A stretch of 64,000 nt of DNA from Malurus cyaneus samueli. Taxonomy: Eukaryota > Chordata > Aves > Passeriformes > Maluridae. How positions within the stretch are numbered: the stretch's first letter is position 1; every line of letters starts with the position of its first letter. The notes beneath the pieces are model-generated. The model was not told the DNA's origin. It searched no databases and saw only the letters and a program-made list of their open reading frames with translations. Below are positions 46,298 through 58,712 of this stretch, piece after piece. The position numbers were made by a program, and so were the translations under genes. The stretch spans positions 1 through 64,000 of the forward strand of contig VKON01004078.1 of assembly GCA_009741485.1 (NCBI GenBank), in the 5' to 3' direction.

Positions 46298-46579
46298 TGT
46301 CGTGGTTTGAACTGTGCCGAAAGCCAAAGCACCCACGATGTTCCCCGCCCCCCACCAGAGAAGGCAGTGGGGAGAGCAAAAAAGCCCAATTAGCACTAAA
46401 ATTTATGGCTTTTAGATAAGATAATATAATTGAGAGAAAGATACATATATGCTCCAGAGAATGGTCAGACAGGCTGAATAACTTAAGTTGCCAAATAGAT
46501 TTATTACTAAAAGCTACTAAAAATACTACCGCACCGGGGAGGGGAACAGAGATAGGGAAAAATTTACAAGGAGAAGAAA
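46298..46579 (-). mobile_element. LTR family F, 3' part, at the inner edge of the left arm
   Basis: TGTCGTGGTTTGAACTGTGC as in 19062 and 36645. It follows the family to ..ACAAGGAGAAGAAAAA and then breaks at 46579 into the inverted LTR segment of the centre. Confidence 0.8.
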
Positions 46580-46912
46580 AAGGAGTTTGAGCGAGTTGGC
46601 TTACGCCACTGATATATAGTGCGATCAGGCTTGGAGGATTGTTTTCCTTATATCCCTGTACGAGTAAAGAAAAGATCCCATGGCATCAGCAGTTATACAT
46701 TGGCTGTTTCTGGGAAAAGAACTGTTCCACAGTTAGAGCTGTGAGGACTCTTATCCTATGATGCTGGTACAGATAACACGTAATTGAGTAGCTGATCTAT
46801 GTTAAAACTTTCATTCCTGCCCCCCTTGCGCATGGGAAGACATGGGGTTGGGGGGGACGACCTGGGAGACAGGTTCCCAGAAAGAGGTGTGATAAATGTC
46901 AGGTTTTTTTAT
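46580..46912 (+). repeat. Centre (spacer) of palindrome 1
   Basis: About 330 bp of LTR F in sense orientation, from GGAGTTTGAGCGAGTTGGCT to ..GGTGTGATAAATGTCAGG. The same segment with near-identical edges forms the centre of palindrome 2 (58713-59040). It contains GTAAAGAAAAGATCCCATGG and the GCATGGGAAGACATGGGG stretch shared with the complete LTRs at 19062 and 36645. Confidence 0.85.
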
Positions 46913-47151
46913 CTTATAATATAATTTTTCTCTCCTGCGGTAGTATTTTAGTAGCTTTTGGTAATAAACTATATTAACTTAGTGCTCTGACCATATTCTC
47001 TGGAAGAATATAATCGTTCTTTCTCTCAATATATTTATCTTATCTAAAAGCCACTAAATTTTAGTGCTAATTGGGCTTTTTTGCTCTCCCAGCCTTCTGT
47101 TGGTGGGGGCGGCCGACGATCGTGCTTGGCTTTGACAGGCAAATCACGACA
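46913..47151 (+). mobile_element. LTR family F, 3' part, right arm
   Basis: It continues the spacer in the sense direction through GCGGTAGTATTTTAGTAGC to the terminus CACGACA. Together with 46580-46912 it forms one truncated sense LTR. The primer binding site beyond it is degenerate. Confidence 0.75.
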
Positions 47152-48118
47152 TTTGAATTTGTGTGATTGGGAGAAGAACGGGTTTAATCCAGAACCACAC
47201 TTAGGGCAGTTACAGGTGTATGCTAGAATACCCTCCAAAACAAGGAAAGTGTTCCTCCTCTCCTCTCATACTTATGTTACACTTCATCTGAACACAAGTC
47301 CTAAGTAGGTGCTTTAGTGTGGCTCTGCTTGAGCAGGCTTTGCACATGACTCTCAGAGGTCTTTCCATCGACCATTCTGTGATTCAACAAGAGTCCTCTA
47401 ACCTCCATATAGCAGCTCAATTAAGTACAAGAGATACATCACTATATTGACTGATTTCATCAGCCTGTCAGAGACACTGAACTGATAAAAACAGGCAGCT
47501 GTTGGACTAAATGCTTTACAGCAAGCCAATTCATTGGTCAAATTAATTCAAAATAACCCTGGAGAAAATTGAAAAAAATTGCCCTGTTAATTCTTATAAT
47601 ATATAGCCAAGGGAGTTGCCTACTACTCCTCAGAAAAATCCATGACAGTGTCGCTGGTATCATTAGGAACAGAAAGGACACAAAAGATAGACAAGTTAAG
47701 CAGCAGCTTTGATTTTGTTATTTTGAGCCAGGGCATGTTTCACCACACATATTGCTTTGAAGAAATATTATAGACAGATTGAATTCTAGCTCTGAGGCAG
47801 TATTATTTTGCTAGTTGGGTTTAGGAAGAAAAGAGAGAAGTAAAAATAGACTCAAAAGACAAGCGTCATAATATTTATAGATAGACAACAACGCTGAAAA
47901 GCTGGCAGATAGAATAAATAAATTCATTATCTTGCAGCAGGGATCACTGGGTCACAAAGGAGACCATAATAAAAATATTTTGATTGGCATTTTATTAATC
48001 TTAACCATATATTTAGTGAGGCATTCTTATTCTATAGTTCAACTTTACACTTGCAGACTGAATAAAAGCTTAAAGAAAAATGGAATTCCCGGGACTTTAT
48101 CAAAGATTATCCAGAAGA

Positions 48119-48804
48119 TGATGCTATATTATATTGAGTCAAAGTTCAAGATGTTATATCTAGCTTGATTTAAAAATATTATTAATACTCATAATACATT
48201 TAATATTTATTATAACCTGAATTATAATTTTAATACTTATATATAACTGAACATAACTTTCTATACATATGTAATAAGACAAGAATGATGTAAACTAGTT
48301 GCTTAATGCTTAAGTAAGCAAAAACTCACCAGGTAGGAACTCAAAAAATAAGTAAGATATATCTATTGGAAACATCAAGAATGTACTAATGAGAAATTGG
48401 GAAATGTAAAGCCAATTAGCCAAACGATGAAAAATTATGACTGTTAGATCCAGAAAGCCCAAAGAATACCATAACTGTGCATGCTCTTGAAGGAAAAATC
48501 GAAAGTTCAGATGCAGGAAGACTTGAGCCTTCATCAAAGAAGATCCAGGACAAAATTGAGGAAGTGCAAGCGCAGTACAAAAAATTATTTAAAACCATGA
48601 TGTAATCTATGTATGTTCCTAGACATATATGATGATGTTTATGCTGACTAGCAATATAAACATAATAACTGTATAATAAGACACAACTATTGACAAACGC
48701 AGGTGAGTTTAACAGAGAAATCCCCTCACTCCAGGCCACAATAACAAATACATGCTCTATAGACACCAGTCTATGGTTTTATTTCTAGCCTATTTCAGGC
48801 TTCA
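48119..48804 (+). mobile_element. LTR-like element K, copy 4 (palindrome mirror of copy 3)
   Basis: TGATGCTATATTATATTG at left, ..CTATTTCAGGCTTCA at right. It is inverted relative to copies 1-3 because it lies in the right arm. Confidence 0.75.
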
Positions 48805-49503
48805 AAGATCAAGGCTGAAGTTTCTAAAAGCAGAAGTTTTATAGCATGAAAATTATGTTAGAAATTCACATGAACCACCCAGTATTGACATTGAATGATT
48901 ACTGATTTGAAGAAGATACTTATCATACAACAGATTGAACTTTAATGTTCACAGAAATATAATAATTTAGAGATAAGAACATATAAGGCAAATAATTTTT
49001 TATACCAATCATCTTAATGACACTATGCATCTCAAATGTAGAAGATATTCTCTTCTTCACTTCTGCTGAACAACAGATTAGTCATATTAAGGAAAAAATC
49101 ACTGCATGAGCAAGAAGCATAGTTCTATGATAATATTAAAGCTTCATTCTCATCCGCTTGTCACGTGACTTCATAGAAGGAGCTACAATCTAGCGCGCCA
49201 CCTCAGCAAACTACAAATCAGTATCACATTTGCAGTTCAGCTTTGTATTTGAAGGGAAGGGGGGAAGAGGGAAGTATTATTCTGTCAAGAACGAGTAGGA
49301 ACAGATAGGCTGAATTTCAGTATAACAGAAAGAACAGGCAGGGCATCAGCAAGTACTATGCAAGAAGGAGTCAAGGCACTTAATTTCTAACAAAAAAACT
49401 ACTCAGAAGTATTACGTCTCTATGGACTGTTTAGGCTGGGACATGTGTCGAGCACACAATAGTAGGATTCATCTATTGAAGAGCAGGATAAAAATTTCCT
49501 TAC

Positions 49504-49547
49504 CATGACAGAGACTCAGATCCCAACTTGTTAGAGCCATTTAGAAC
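49504..49547 (-). CDS. Exon-like micro-segment, right-arm mirror
   Basis: Minus-strand mirror of 43801-43841, with acceptor and donor intact but a changed frame (MALTSWDLS.. instead of MASNKLGS..). At least one arm is therefore broken, or the consensus is wrong. Confidence 0.25.
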
Positions 49548-51853
49548 CTGAAAAAACATTTTAAAACAGCTTAAACAACTATGTACTAGTGTACGTGCAT
49601 AAGCCTATGCAGTTCTACACTGTCTTATCTCTAGATTAGGGACATGTTGCAGGACGCTGTTTATCCTGTCCAAGACAGATAAGAAAAAATATTTATAGCT
49701 TTGAGAATTGATTAGCAGACAATAAATTAGCTCAGGTTCTGACAATCTAACTGGCAAAATGAAGAGGAAGGACAAAGAGAGGCAAGAGCAGCCAGGTGAT
49801 GAAAAGGCAGTTTTCCACATCACAGTGATCAGAGGCGCTCTGTCAGCACCATAGGAGCAAGCCTGCTCCCTAATTAAACTAGCCCTTCTACTGGAAATAC
49901 CACACTTATCCTCTTCAGTTTAGTCCTCGCTGCTCTAAAAAAAATATACACTACATATTAGGTATGAAGTCAGCCAGCATGGCACTTAGTCTAGACACAC
50001 TGGGTAATGTACAATAAGGTATATAATAATGGTACCATTAGAAAGATATTTTTCTAATACAAGAAACAATGCTAAAAGAGGCCTCAAATAACTGCAAACA
50101 GAATTTTAGTAACAACTTCAAATTTGGATGAAATCTCATAGGCCAGATGTTAAACCGAGAACGGCCTAGCCAGCTTTTAACACAGTATCAGCTGTCCTGA
50201 GAAAGAGCTGCTCAGAATGCTCATGGTGTGTTCAAAACATAACTGGTTCTTTTGCTAGATTAGAGGTACATCAAATATCTTTTTAAGACAGATATAATTA
50301 TTCAATATAATGAATTTTTTTAAAGTCCCCTTGTGGATTATACATACAAAGAATAGTTGCCCTTTGTTTCTGAAGTCCTCCAGCTATATGAAGACACAAC
50401 CATTCTTAAAACATGGCAGACAGCACTCAAAGCACAACTGGAGCGAATCTAAATTCACACTCACCATTCCCAATTAAGATTCTTACTCTCAGCTCACTGT
50501 TTCCATTGCTGATTCTAACTGCAAATGTTACCTTAAGGGAAGGTTGTCATAAAGGTGAGGATTATACAGACAGCTTAGCTATTCCTCCTGATAACTGCTG
50601 AACAATCTGGGGGCAGAAAGAGCCAGTTTCAGTACTTTAGGAAAGCCCTTTTGCTGTGCACAAGTCCCTTAACAAATGATGTTGAATCAATAGGTGAATC
50701 AACCATATTGGCTAATGGAAATTAACGCACAGCTAAAGACGAAAGCTGTAGAAGATTACTGGTGCAACCAGACTGTGAAACACAGGGAGCAAATGCTGGG
50801 CCATGGGAAATATGAGTTTGCTGGCAACTCACAGGTGTACTTTGACATAAAAGTGTCATTTCTGCATTGACAACTTGTCAGGTTACAGCACATTTCAACA
50901 TCTCGTCAACATTGGCATTATGTCAACAGTCCACTAAAGCCAGAGAACTGGTTTTGGCACTAGCTGGCAACTGTTTCTCGAAGCAAGCAAAACATTGCGT
51001 TTCAAGACAGAAGAAAAAGGAGGTGAACAATGCTGAACTGCACCTCAGGAAGATGTCAAGGGCAAAGATATAAGACACCCAGTACAGTGCATGTCAACCA
51101 TAGAGATGAATGGGTTTATTAGTTCAGTGCACAGAGGGGGAGACCAAACTGAGCTACAGCACGTGAAATAGGCTGCATTTTCAGACACAGATCACACTGT
51201 CAGAAAGCTGTTACATTGCTAGTTCCTTTGTATGAGAGTAGCAATTAAGATGTCAAAATAATTTGCTATTATTAAAAAAAACAGGAGTGAAATCAGACTC
51301 AATGTACCAGTCACGGTCTCGATATGTCATTGGAGACTGTGAGGCACTGTTTGCAAGCATGTACTATGGCTGCCCATCATTCACTACTATTATAGCAGAG
51401 TTGAACTTGGAGAGGCCTCTACACACTTTCTTTAATTTATCCAAGTTTGTCTTTCTTCTAGTTATTATCTCAGACTGAAAAGCAAGTGTTACTTTTATAA
51501 GACTTAAATTTTTTTTTATGAAAGTAACTCCTCACTTTGGCAATCAATTGACAAGGAAGTTTTTTCAATGCAGAACCAGTTATCCACAGGCAATAGAGTT
51601 TATGCTGTCTATCTCATTTACAGAAGCATTACTCCAGACTGTACTACATAAAGGACATGGAAAAGAAAATTCAAAGAGATAATTTTAGAATGATATTTAT
51701 AACTCCTCTCCAGCAGGCCATTGCAAGACATATTAAGTTATATATTCACATACTGATTTGGGTACAGAACATTAAGTTACTATGACACTATCAATTTACT
51801 CCAGGAACACATAGCAATACATAAAATCCTGCAAAGTTTAAGATGTGCACATC

Positions 51854-51997
51854 TTAGCATCCAGGGAGGTTTTTAGTAAGTTCCATAACTGGAGCTGCAT
51901 AAAGCCTTGGATGATCCTCAGTGTCAAATATCCCATAAACATAGTAATTTGCTTTCGTTGGAATCTTGTAGTAAATTCCTAGTGCAAACCAGGCACC
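51854..51997 (-). CDS. Exon-like open segment, right-arm mirror
   Basis: The minus frame reads GAWFALGIYYKIPTKANYY and continues through VYGIFDTEDHPRLYAAP to a stop. It is more protein-like than the left-arm version at 41257. The acceptor is conserved. Not recognised. Confidence 0.2.
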   Translation of the reverse strand, partial: GAWFALGIYYKIPTKANYYVYGIFDTEDHPRLYAAPVMELTKNLPGC

Positions 51998-54054
51998 TGC
52001 ATTAAGTTTAAGGCACAGTGGAAAAATTATTCCTCTGCATATGCACACCTTATTTTAAACAACAGAACAGCTAAGGCACATCAATAGCAAACGAATCATG
52101 AATGCACCATTTCCAGAGACAGTCACACTGTAGATTCAGGTAGCATTTTGAGTTATATATTAGCTCTTCCTGATGCACTGTGAGTGATGCTTAAGATACA
52201 ATTACTGAGCAGAGGCACTGTCAGAATTGTTAAGCGTGCACACAAGAACACTAGAACAAGCTGCCAGCCAATTTCACATACCTTTCCAAAAAACTTTAGT
52301 TAAAATAGTGTTTCCAACTAATCAGATTATGAATATATTCAGGGACACTGTTACAAGCACTTGCTGTTGCTCTGTCTAGCTGGCTTGAAGGAAAAAAGAA
52401 AAAAAAAAACAAACCAAGATTTTCAGCCAGTTAGAAAGTTACTAATGTTGCTACTGCTTTTGGGTCTGAACTGTATTTGCTTTAGTCAAAGCTGCTAACA
52501 CTGTGCAGCAAAGTTTTTGTTACTTTTTACTGCTCTTTAGAAATGTAAAGGACTTGCTCCCAAAGCCTTACATCCAATGAGCTATAGGAAGACTGCAGCC
52601 TATCACTGTTGCTTGGGAGACAAGTCCAGAACAGGATGCTGAAGGGCATACTGTGGGAATGGCACAAATGGGGAAAAAAATTTAGTTGATGCTTTACTGC
52701 ATGCTTTAAATTGAAAAAGAACATAAATGCCTTTCCTGGTCTAGAGAAACAAGTTAGTTGCAAGAGTACTACAAGGTTTTCTTAAGCTGCCTACAAGCTC
52801 TTTCTATAAATGTAGACATCCTTATTCTCTCATTCTTGGTTCTGGTAATTCTCTGAAGAAGAGTAAAGACTACAAGTGCCTAAAATTATAAGTAATTTAA
52901 TGTCAGTAGCCACCAAGGCAACCTCTTCCCTTCCTGTATGTTCGTTTTCCACTTAACACTGAGTCAACATGGCAAACATTTTAAAATCAGCCAGTTAGAG
53001 GACAACAGCATAACAGAGCCCAAGATGAGAGCAAGGGATCTCGGAGTGATGATGACAGAAGGGGAGAGGGGACACATACAAAAAGAGAACAACCACAACA
53101 ACAAAAATACAGATGCGAAACGAAGAAGTGACAAGACAAAAATGATGACAAACTGGCACAGAGAGACAAGTTGGAAATGCTTGAAGGACAACACAGAGGT
53201 AACAAAGACAGCAACCTGACATGTACCATTTAAACCTGAATGACTTATTACCTGTGCTGCCGACAACAAGGAGAACACAGGGAAGTGTGACTTGGTGCAG
53301 GCAGGAATACCAAAGGGAGAGTCTCATCAACAGATGAGGAAAAAATTTACTACGAGAAGCTGCTAGGAAGTTGGGGTATTTTTCAATTTATATTTTTATT
53401 TGATGTTCCTTCTATGGTGTTTTCCCGAAAGTTTATATCTAATTCCTTCTTCTGAAAAGAGCTCTGACTGGTCAATTGGAAGCAACCTATTACTAATGGT
53501 ACCTTGAAACAGATTTCTCAGTGATAACTCAAGCAAATTTACTATTTGTCAAGAAAAATTGGTCTTTTGTTGCTATATCTTCCATTTTGGGATGCGTGTC
53601 TAGATTCCAGACACATGAATATTTCTGAACTCACTCAAAAATAAGAAAGTACTTATTATGGGTCAGAGGAAATCAAAATGCCTCAAGTTATCAACAATAA
53701 TCAATTTAGCACATCTGAGATTTTCAGAGAAAATAATCTTGCATTCCATTTTTCCTGCACATTGTGTAGCCTAAGAAGCACATCCTAGAATGCACCATTC
53801 ACTCTGAAAACTAAAAATAAAAAACCCACTTTAAAGAGAATAATTTTGCTGCCTATAATACATTCATGAACTACTACTGATTGTACACTGAAAAGTGAAA
53901 AGCAGTTTGATTCAAGTGATTGATTTCTAATGCACACGGGTATTTCAGTTTAGACAGTGGTTTAAGTTTTATATAATATATTCTTCAGTATAGTGAAGGC
54001 TAAACCAACATAACATTCTGTTATAGATGGAATGCAGAGCAACAGCAAGATGTT

Positions 54055-54079
54055 NNNNNNNNNNNNNNNNNNNNNNNNN
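54055..54079. other. Assembly gap (25 N) between the two palindromes
   Basis: Twenty-five Ns directly after AGAGCAACAGCAAGATGTT, which mirrors 39122-39143. Palindrome 1's right arm stops here and the ERV of palindrome 2 begins on the other side. Confidence 0.95.
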
Positions 54080-54557
54080 GAGGCCTGCACTCTGCTGTTC
54101 AGAGGAATGGAGAAAAACGCGTTGGCGATCTCAGTGGTGGTGCACCACTTTGCTGCCTTGACTCCAGCTCCTATTGGAGCCCCAACATGTCTGGCACTGC
54201 AGACTCAGCGGTGGAGTCACTTCATTTAAGCCACAGTAGTCTACAGTCAGTCTCCATTCTCCTTCAGATTTGCGTACAGGCCAGATGGGGCTGTTGAGGG
54301 TGAGTGGGCTTGCTGACCACCCCTTGGCTCTCCAGCTCTTGGATCATCTTATGGATAGGAACACTGCATCTCGGTTTGTTCTGTACTGCCGGCGGGTGCA
54401 CTGTTCATGTTGCGACTGGAACACGCTGTCTTCCACCTTGAGGAGTCCAACTGCAGAAGGATTTTTGGACAGCCCAGGCACGGTGTTTAATTGCTTGATG
54501 CCCTCTGTCTCTACAGCAGCTATTCCAAAGGCCCACTTGAATCCCTTTGGGTCTTTG
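54080..54557 (-). pseudogene. ERV RT N-terminal part, left arm
   Basis: Mirror of 63226-63703, cut by the gap. Frameshifted by indels relative to the right arm. Confidence 0.7.
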
Positions 54558-54850
54558 AAATACTCACTTCAGAGAAAGTCTATTCCCAGAATACATGGGC
54601 CTCTGCACCGGTCACAATGGGATGTTTCCTCCACTCCTTTCCAGTCAGGCTCACCTCAGCTTCCATCAGAGTCAGGTCTTGAGATCCTCCTGTCACACCA
54701 CAATAGAAACAGGTTCTGTCCCACAAGTCGTGATGGATTTAGTGTGCACTGTGCACCAGTGTCGACCAAGGCCTCGTATTTGTGTGGTTCTGCTGTGCCA
54801 GGCCAATGAAACCACACAGTCCAAAGGCACGGTTTTCCCTGGCCTCTACC
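54558..54850 (-). pseudogene. ERV protease, left arm
   Basis: Mirror of the protease at 62959-63210. It is interrupted by small indels. Confidence 0.65.
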
Positions 54851-56811
54851 TGGCTAGAGGCAGGGCCCCTCTAGCACTGGTTGCCATTCCTTCCCTGGGC
54901 GTACATACAGAGGTTCCTTCCAGGGGATTGGACATGTCATCCTGCCTTCCGTTATGCTGGCAGCTCAGCTACAGGAACTGGAGCTACTTCTCTTCTGGTG
55001 GAGCTTCCTCTCTGAGTGTTGCCCTCCTTCAATTCATGCACCCGTGCTGCCAGGGCAGAAGTGGGTTTTCCGTTCCATGTTCTCTTGTTTTCCCATGCTC
55101 AAGCAGAAGAACCAGAGGTCAGCTCGTGGAGTGTACCCTCTTTCCCTGGCTGGGGGAAATCTGCTCCTGGTAACAGGGACCTCTGGTCTGGACCAATGCG
55201 ATTTGGAGAAGGCTCTCTTTAATCTCATTCCTGAGTTGCTGATGAGTCTCCTCAATCTTGTTCTCTACTTTCTGTATGCGTTCTGACAGGCTTGTGTCAC
55301 AGCTGAGATTCTTGCATGTGTTGGGCCATGCACAGTATCTGCATATGCCCGGAGCTTCTTTGACACAGCAAGCACGGTCTCATCCCCCTCATTGCACTTC
55401 ATCTATTGCTAAAGCAGAGGCATATTCTTGTGGCCCAAGTTGTATGAGTTTTAGCCACATCACTGGTGTACATTTTACCATGTCTGGATTCCTGATTGTT
55501 TGGTCATTTGAGAAAAAGATCTCCAACACTGCCAGTTCTCTCAACCATTTAATCCCTTGTTCTATGGTCTTCCACAAGTTTTGCTGCAGCTGTAGATCTT
55601 CTGGGCACATGTATCTTTCCTCCCCCACTTCTTAAGAGCCGTGCCCAGAGACTGAGAGCTGTAGGCCCCTTTGCCATCCTTGGTCAATACCCGCATCATC
55701 TGACAGGGATCCCAACTGCATCGCTTCACCACCATCTAGCATCATATTATTGCCTGCAGTATCCCAGATGTGGACCAGCCAGCCCAATATTGATTCATTA
55801 GGCTGTCATTTGTAATCTATTCTTAGGCCACGAATGTTTTCTGGGGTCAGAGACTCAACAATCATTTCTGGTTTCAGATTCCCTGCTGGCTGTGATGTTT
55901 CCTGGCTGTCCATCATCATCCACTTGGTGAATGGATTTGGTTTGTGTTTTCCTTATCTGGACAGGGGCAACTGCTATTGGCTTAGGCTCGCTGTCTGGTT
56001 TAGGTGCAGCCTGAATGACTGGGGTATCTGCGGACTCAGCCTATAGCCTCTCTGTCTGTGTCTCCTGCCTACAGCATTGAGCAGTGTGCGATAAGCATTA
56101 GCCAGGGCCAGCATATTGCAATGAGATTCTTCTCCTTAGAGTTGTCATTGTACTTCTCTTTCAAGATATTTCCCCACCTCGGCTGGGTTCTGAATTTTTT
56201 CAGGCGGGAAGTTAAAAATTTGGTTCAGAGAATTCTTTTCAGTATTTGGCCCATATTCTCCCATATCCCACACACTCAGACTTTTCCACACCTGGGGGAG
56301 GTGTCTGGGACAGTCCCTCTGGAACTCTCAGCTCCGATCTAAAAAAACTGCAGACCGTGTAGAGGAAACCTATCAGATGAAACACCAGGAAGTTGGTATC
56401 TTAACATCCAGGGACACGGAACATTCTCAAAAGGTGATGTGCCAGATCTGAAGGGGAAGAAGGAAATGAAGGGCTGGGAAACATCATCCCTACTTTTCCC
56501 CTAGCAGACTGGCTGTAATTACTAATAAAACCCAAAGCAGGTTACTGAGACTAGGATGGAGAAACAATAGAGCATACCAATTTCCAAAACCTCCCAGTAC
56601 CTCTGTTAAACGATAATAAAACATCACTACCGTGCCCATAAATATAGCAATCCTGATTTGTGTCCCTGATCTATAAAAATTCCATGCTAGGGACAAAAAT
56701 GGACCCTAGCTGTGGATAGGCAAACAGGCCTAGAGAACAGAATGACATTAATACTTCAAACAGCATGGTGACTCCTAAGTTCTGTACCCCAATACCAAGC
56801 ATTTAAAAGCA
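54851..56811 (-). pseudogene. ERV gag, left arm
   Basis: Mirror of 60964-62950. The capsid segment containing QQNLWKTIEQGIKWLREL is readable on the minus strand at 55389-55628. The frame shifts several times, unlike the right arm, where one frame is kept. Confidence 0.7.
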
Positions 56812-56874
56812 GAATGCAATTATTACAATTTTTCTCTTCGCTTTCTCAAGCCACTTAAGTTGGGCTCCAAATTT

Positions 56875-57156
56875 TGTCTCGGTTTTGGACAATTTTTTCA
56901 GACAGAAACGTTAAAGGATCTTTCCTCTGAAGTGTAAAGTTTGATAATATTTTCCCACCAATATGAAACAGGAGTTTGGACAAATGTGAAGAGAAAATAG
57001 TTTATTAACAAAACAAGGTGCCACAGGACAACAGATTAAAGAAAACTGAGAAAGTGTTAGATATTTAAACTCAGGAATGCACGCCCCCCCCCCCCTCCCC
57101 CACAGCTGCTTGGCACGTGGTGCAGAGAAAAGATGGCACAGCTCCTGTCTCCTGGG

Positions 57157-57196
<40 letters not shown>

Positions 57197-58042
57197 AACA
57201 AAGAAAAAGTCCATGTGGCTGCTCGGGTAACAGTGGAAACACTGGTTTGTAGTCCTCTCCTCACTGTGGATGAAACAGAGAGCTTGGTGTGCTTTTCTGT
57301 CGCCGGCTTGGCTCCTCTGGAGTCCGGGATGAGACGAAGCGGTGCCCACAGCTTGTTCACACCAGGCCCCTGGCTGGTTGGCACTTGCTTCTCAGTTTTC
57401 GGAGTGAAGCCCCACTGAATTGCTCCAGAAAGAAAATCACGGGAGTCGTAGAAGAGGTGGCAGTCCAGGGAGAGCTGTTTGCCCAACTAACAAACCCAAG
57501 CTAGCTAAGCAGCAACAATGTAACTGCCCTGCACATAGGGAGGTGAGTTTCGCCCAGCATCCAGAGGAGCTCCCAACAACAACCTGGCTGAATGGCAGCC
57601 TGGCTTTTAACTGCCCACGCTGCCTTCCCAGCCCACCCTGCCTCTTCTTCCGGGTCAGATTTAAAGGCACAAGGACATTTTGGGCATACAAGCAGCTGGA
57701 ATATAGGAATAGAGTGTTATCGTAAAATCAACCCAAGCACAGTTGCAAAATGGAAACATTTCAGAAAAACAACAATTACTAGTTGTAAATGGGAACAGTT
57801 TTGAAACCAAGTGAACTCAGTTTTTGTGGTCACAAAACACACATAATTCCCAGAAACTGGAATTAAAAGCTTTAAATTTATATAGTGAAAGTGAGAATAC
57901 AACAGCAGTATTAGCATACTGCACTTGATATAACACACCTTTTGCGCATAGATGAGAGCTGTATTTCTAGATGGTACTAATTGCTGGAACTTAACCTTGA
58001 ACTTCCAATTATTCTAATGACGAGAGCATTTGAAGTTACACA
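56875..58042 (-). mobile_element. 5' LTR of the gag-pol ERV, left arm
   Basis: The plus strand starts TGTCTCGGTTTTGGAC and ends ..TTTGAAGTTACACA; 1168 bp. It contains a 38-A run (57157-57194) and C runs near 57084-57101. The sequence left of it (CCACTTAAGTTGGGCTCCA, 56851-56869) is the primer binding site; the tRNA is not assigned. Confidence 0.8.
57157..57194. repeat. 38-nt poly(A) run in the left-arm LTR
   Basis: Thirty-eight consecutive A. The mirror position holds exactly 38 T (60572-60609). Confidence 0.9.
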
Positions 58043-58712
58043 GTCCTGGTTTTACTCCCTTCGATTTTTGGTGGTGGGGGGATGGGACCAAGAAACCACA
58101 AAGATGGCTTCTTTCACAAAGTTCTAGAAGCTTTCTCCTTCTTCTCCAGCAAAGGAGCCTTGCCCCTGTGTTTTAGAACCAATTCATTATGACTTTGAGG
58201 TTGATGGACAGGCTGCTGGTCAGTCCTGGGCCAATTGCACATGCTAGTTACACCTCTGTGATGACAATATGGTCTTGTACTTAAGAAGAATTCAAAACAA
58301 ATAGGGGTGGCCGCCATGTAGTTTTTAGTGTGTTTAGTATCATGCACCAGGGGAGGACAGAGGAGAGGGTGAGGAGAGTTAAGAAAATATGGAGACCAGA
58401 TCACAGTAAGGAGAAGACAGGTGCTGTTGCTGTGGTTCTCGGACATGGAAAAATCAAGCTGTTCTCGAACTGACTATTTTCCTCAATGGGAGACCTGTAT
58501 AGAAAAGAGAGGCCCTGCACCCGAGATAAAAAACTGGCCTTTGAGGACTGGACTGATCATAAGCCAAAAAAGGGAAGAGGCTTGGCCCCCCCTCAAGTCT
58601 GAAGTGAGTTGACTCTTAGAAGAAATTGTGTTCTGCGGGGAGCAAGAGGTATTCCCCCTCCATGTCTGGAGTAAGTGGATGCTTAGAAGAAACTGTGTTC
58701 TGCCAGGAGATT
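58043..58712 (+). mobile_element. LTR family F, 5' part, inner edge of the left arm
   Basis: It starts GTCCTGGTTTTACTCCCTTC (first T of the LTR missing at the ERV junction) and follows the family to ..TTCTGCCAGGAGATTTGAG. It lacks the nested 410-bp LTR of the copies at 19062 and 36645, so this lineage is older or separate. It continues into the centre. Confidence 0.8.

Larger units (their letters stand above)
39122..46579. repeat. Palindrome 1, left arm
   Basis: About 7.4 kb, matching 46913-54054 in reverse complement from end to end, with many substitutions and 1-2-base indels. The content is mostly single-copy intron-like DNA, element K copy 3, a CR1 tail scrap and a truncated LTR F at the inner edge. 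Two exon-like spots are listed separately. No gene is identified. Confidence 0.9.
46913..54054. repeat. Palindrome 1, right arm
   Basis: Reverse complement of 39122-46579, ending at the N gap. It includes the remainder of the sense LTR F (to 47151, ..CAAATCACGACA), a CR1 tail, element K copy 4 and mirrored exon-like spots. It carries more apparent small deletions than the left arm. Confidence 0.9.
54080..58712. repeat. Palindrome 2, left arm
   Basis: Reverse complement of 59041 to about 63703. It contains, from left to right, a minus-strand ERV (RT, protease, gag, 5' LTR) and then LTR F in sense. It is cut at the left by the gap. Confidence 0.9.

Noticed and set aside
54270..55286. Long plus-strand frames in the left arm of palindrome 2
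   Set aside because: They are the antisense of ERV gag, protease and RT, which are read on the minus strand.
57157..57194. Poly(A) tail of a retrocopied mRNA
   Set aside because: The run is internal to an LTR and its mirror lies in the other LTR copy; there is no transcript-like sequence before it.
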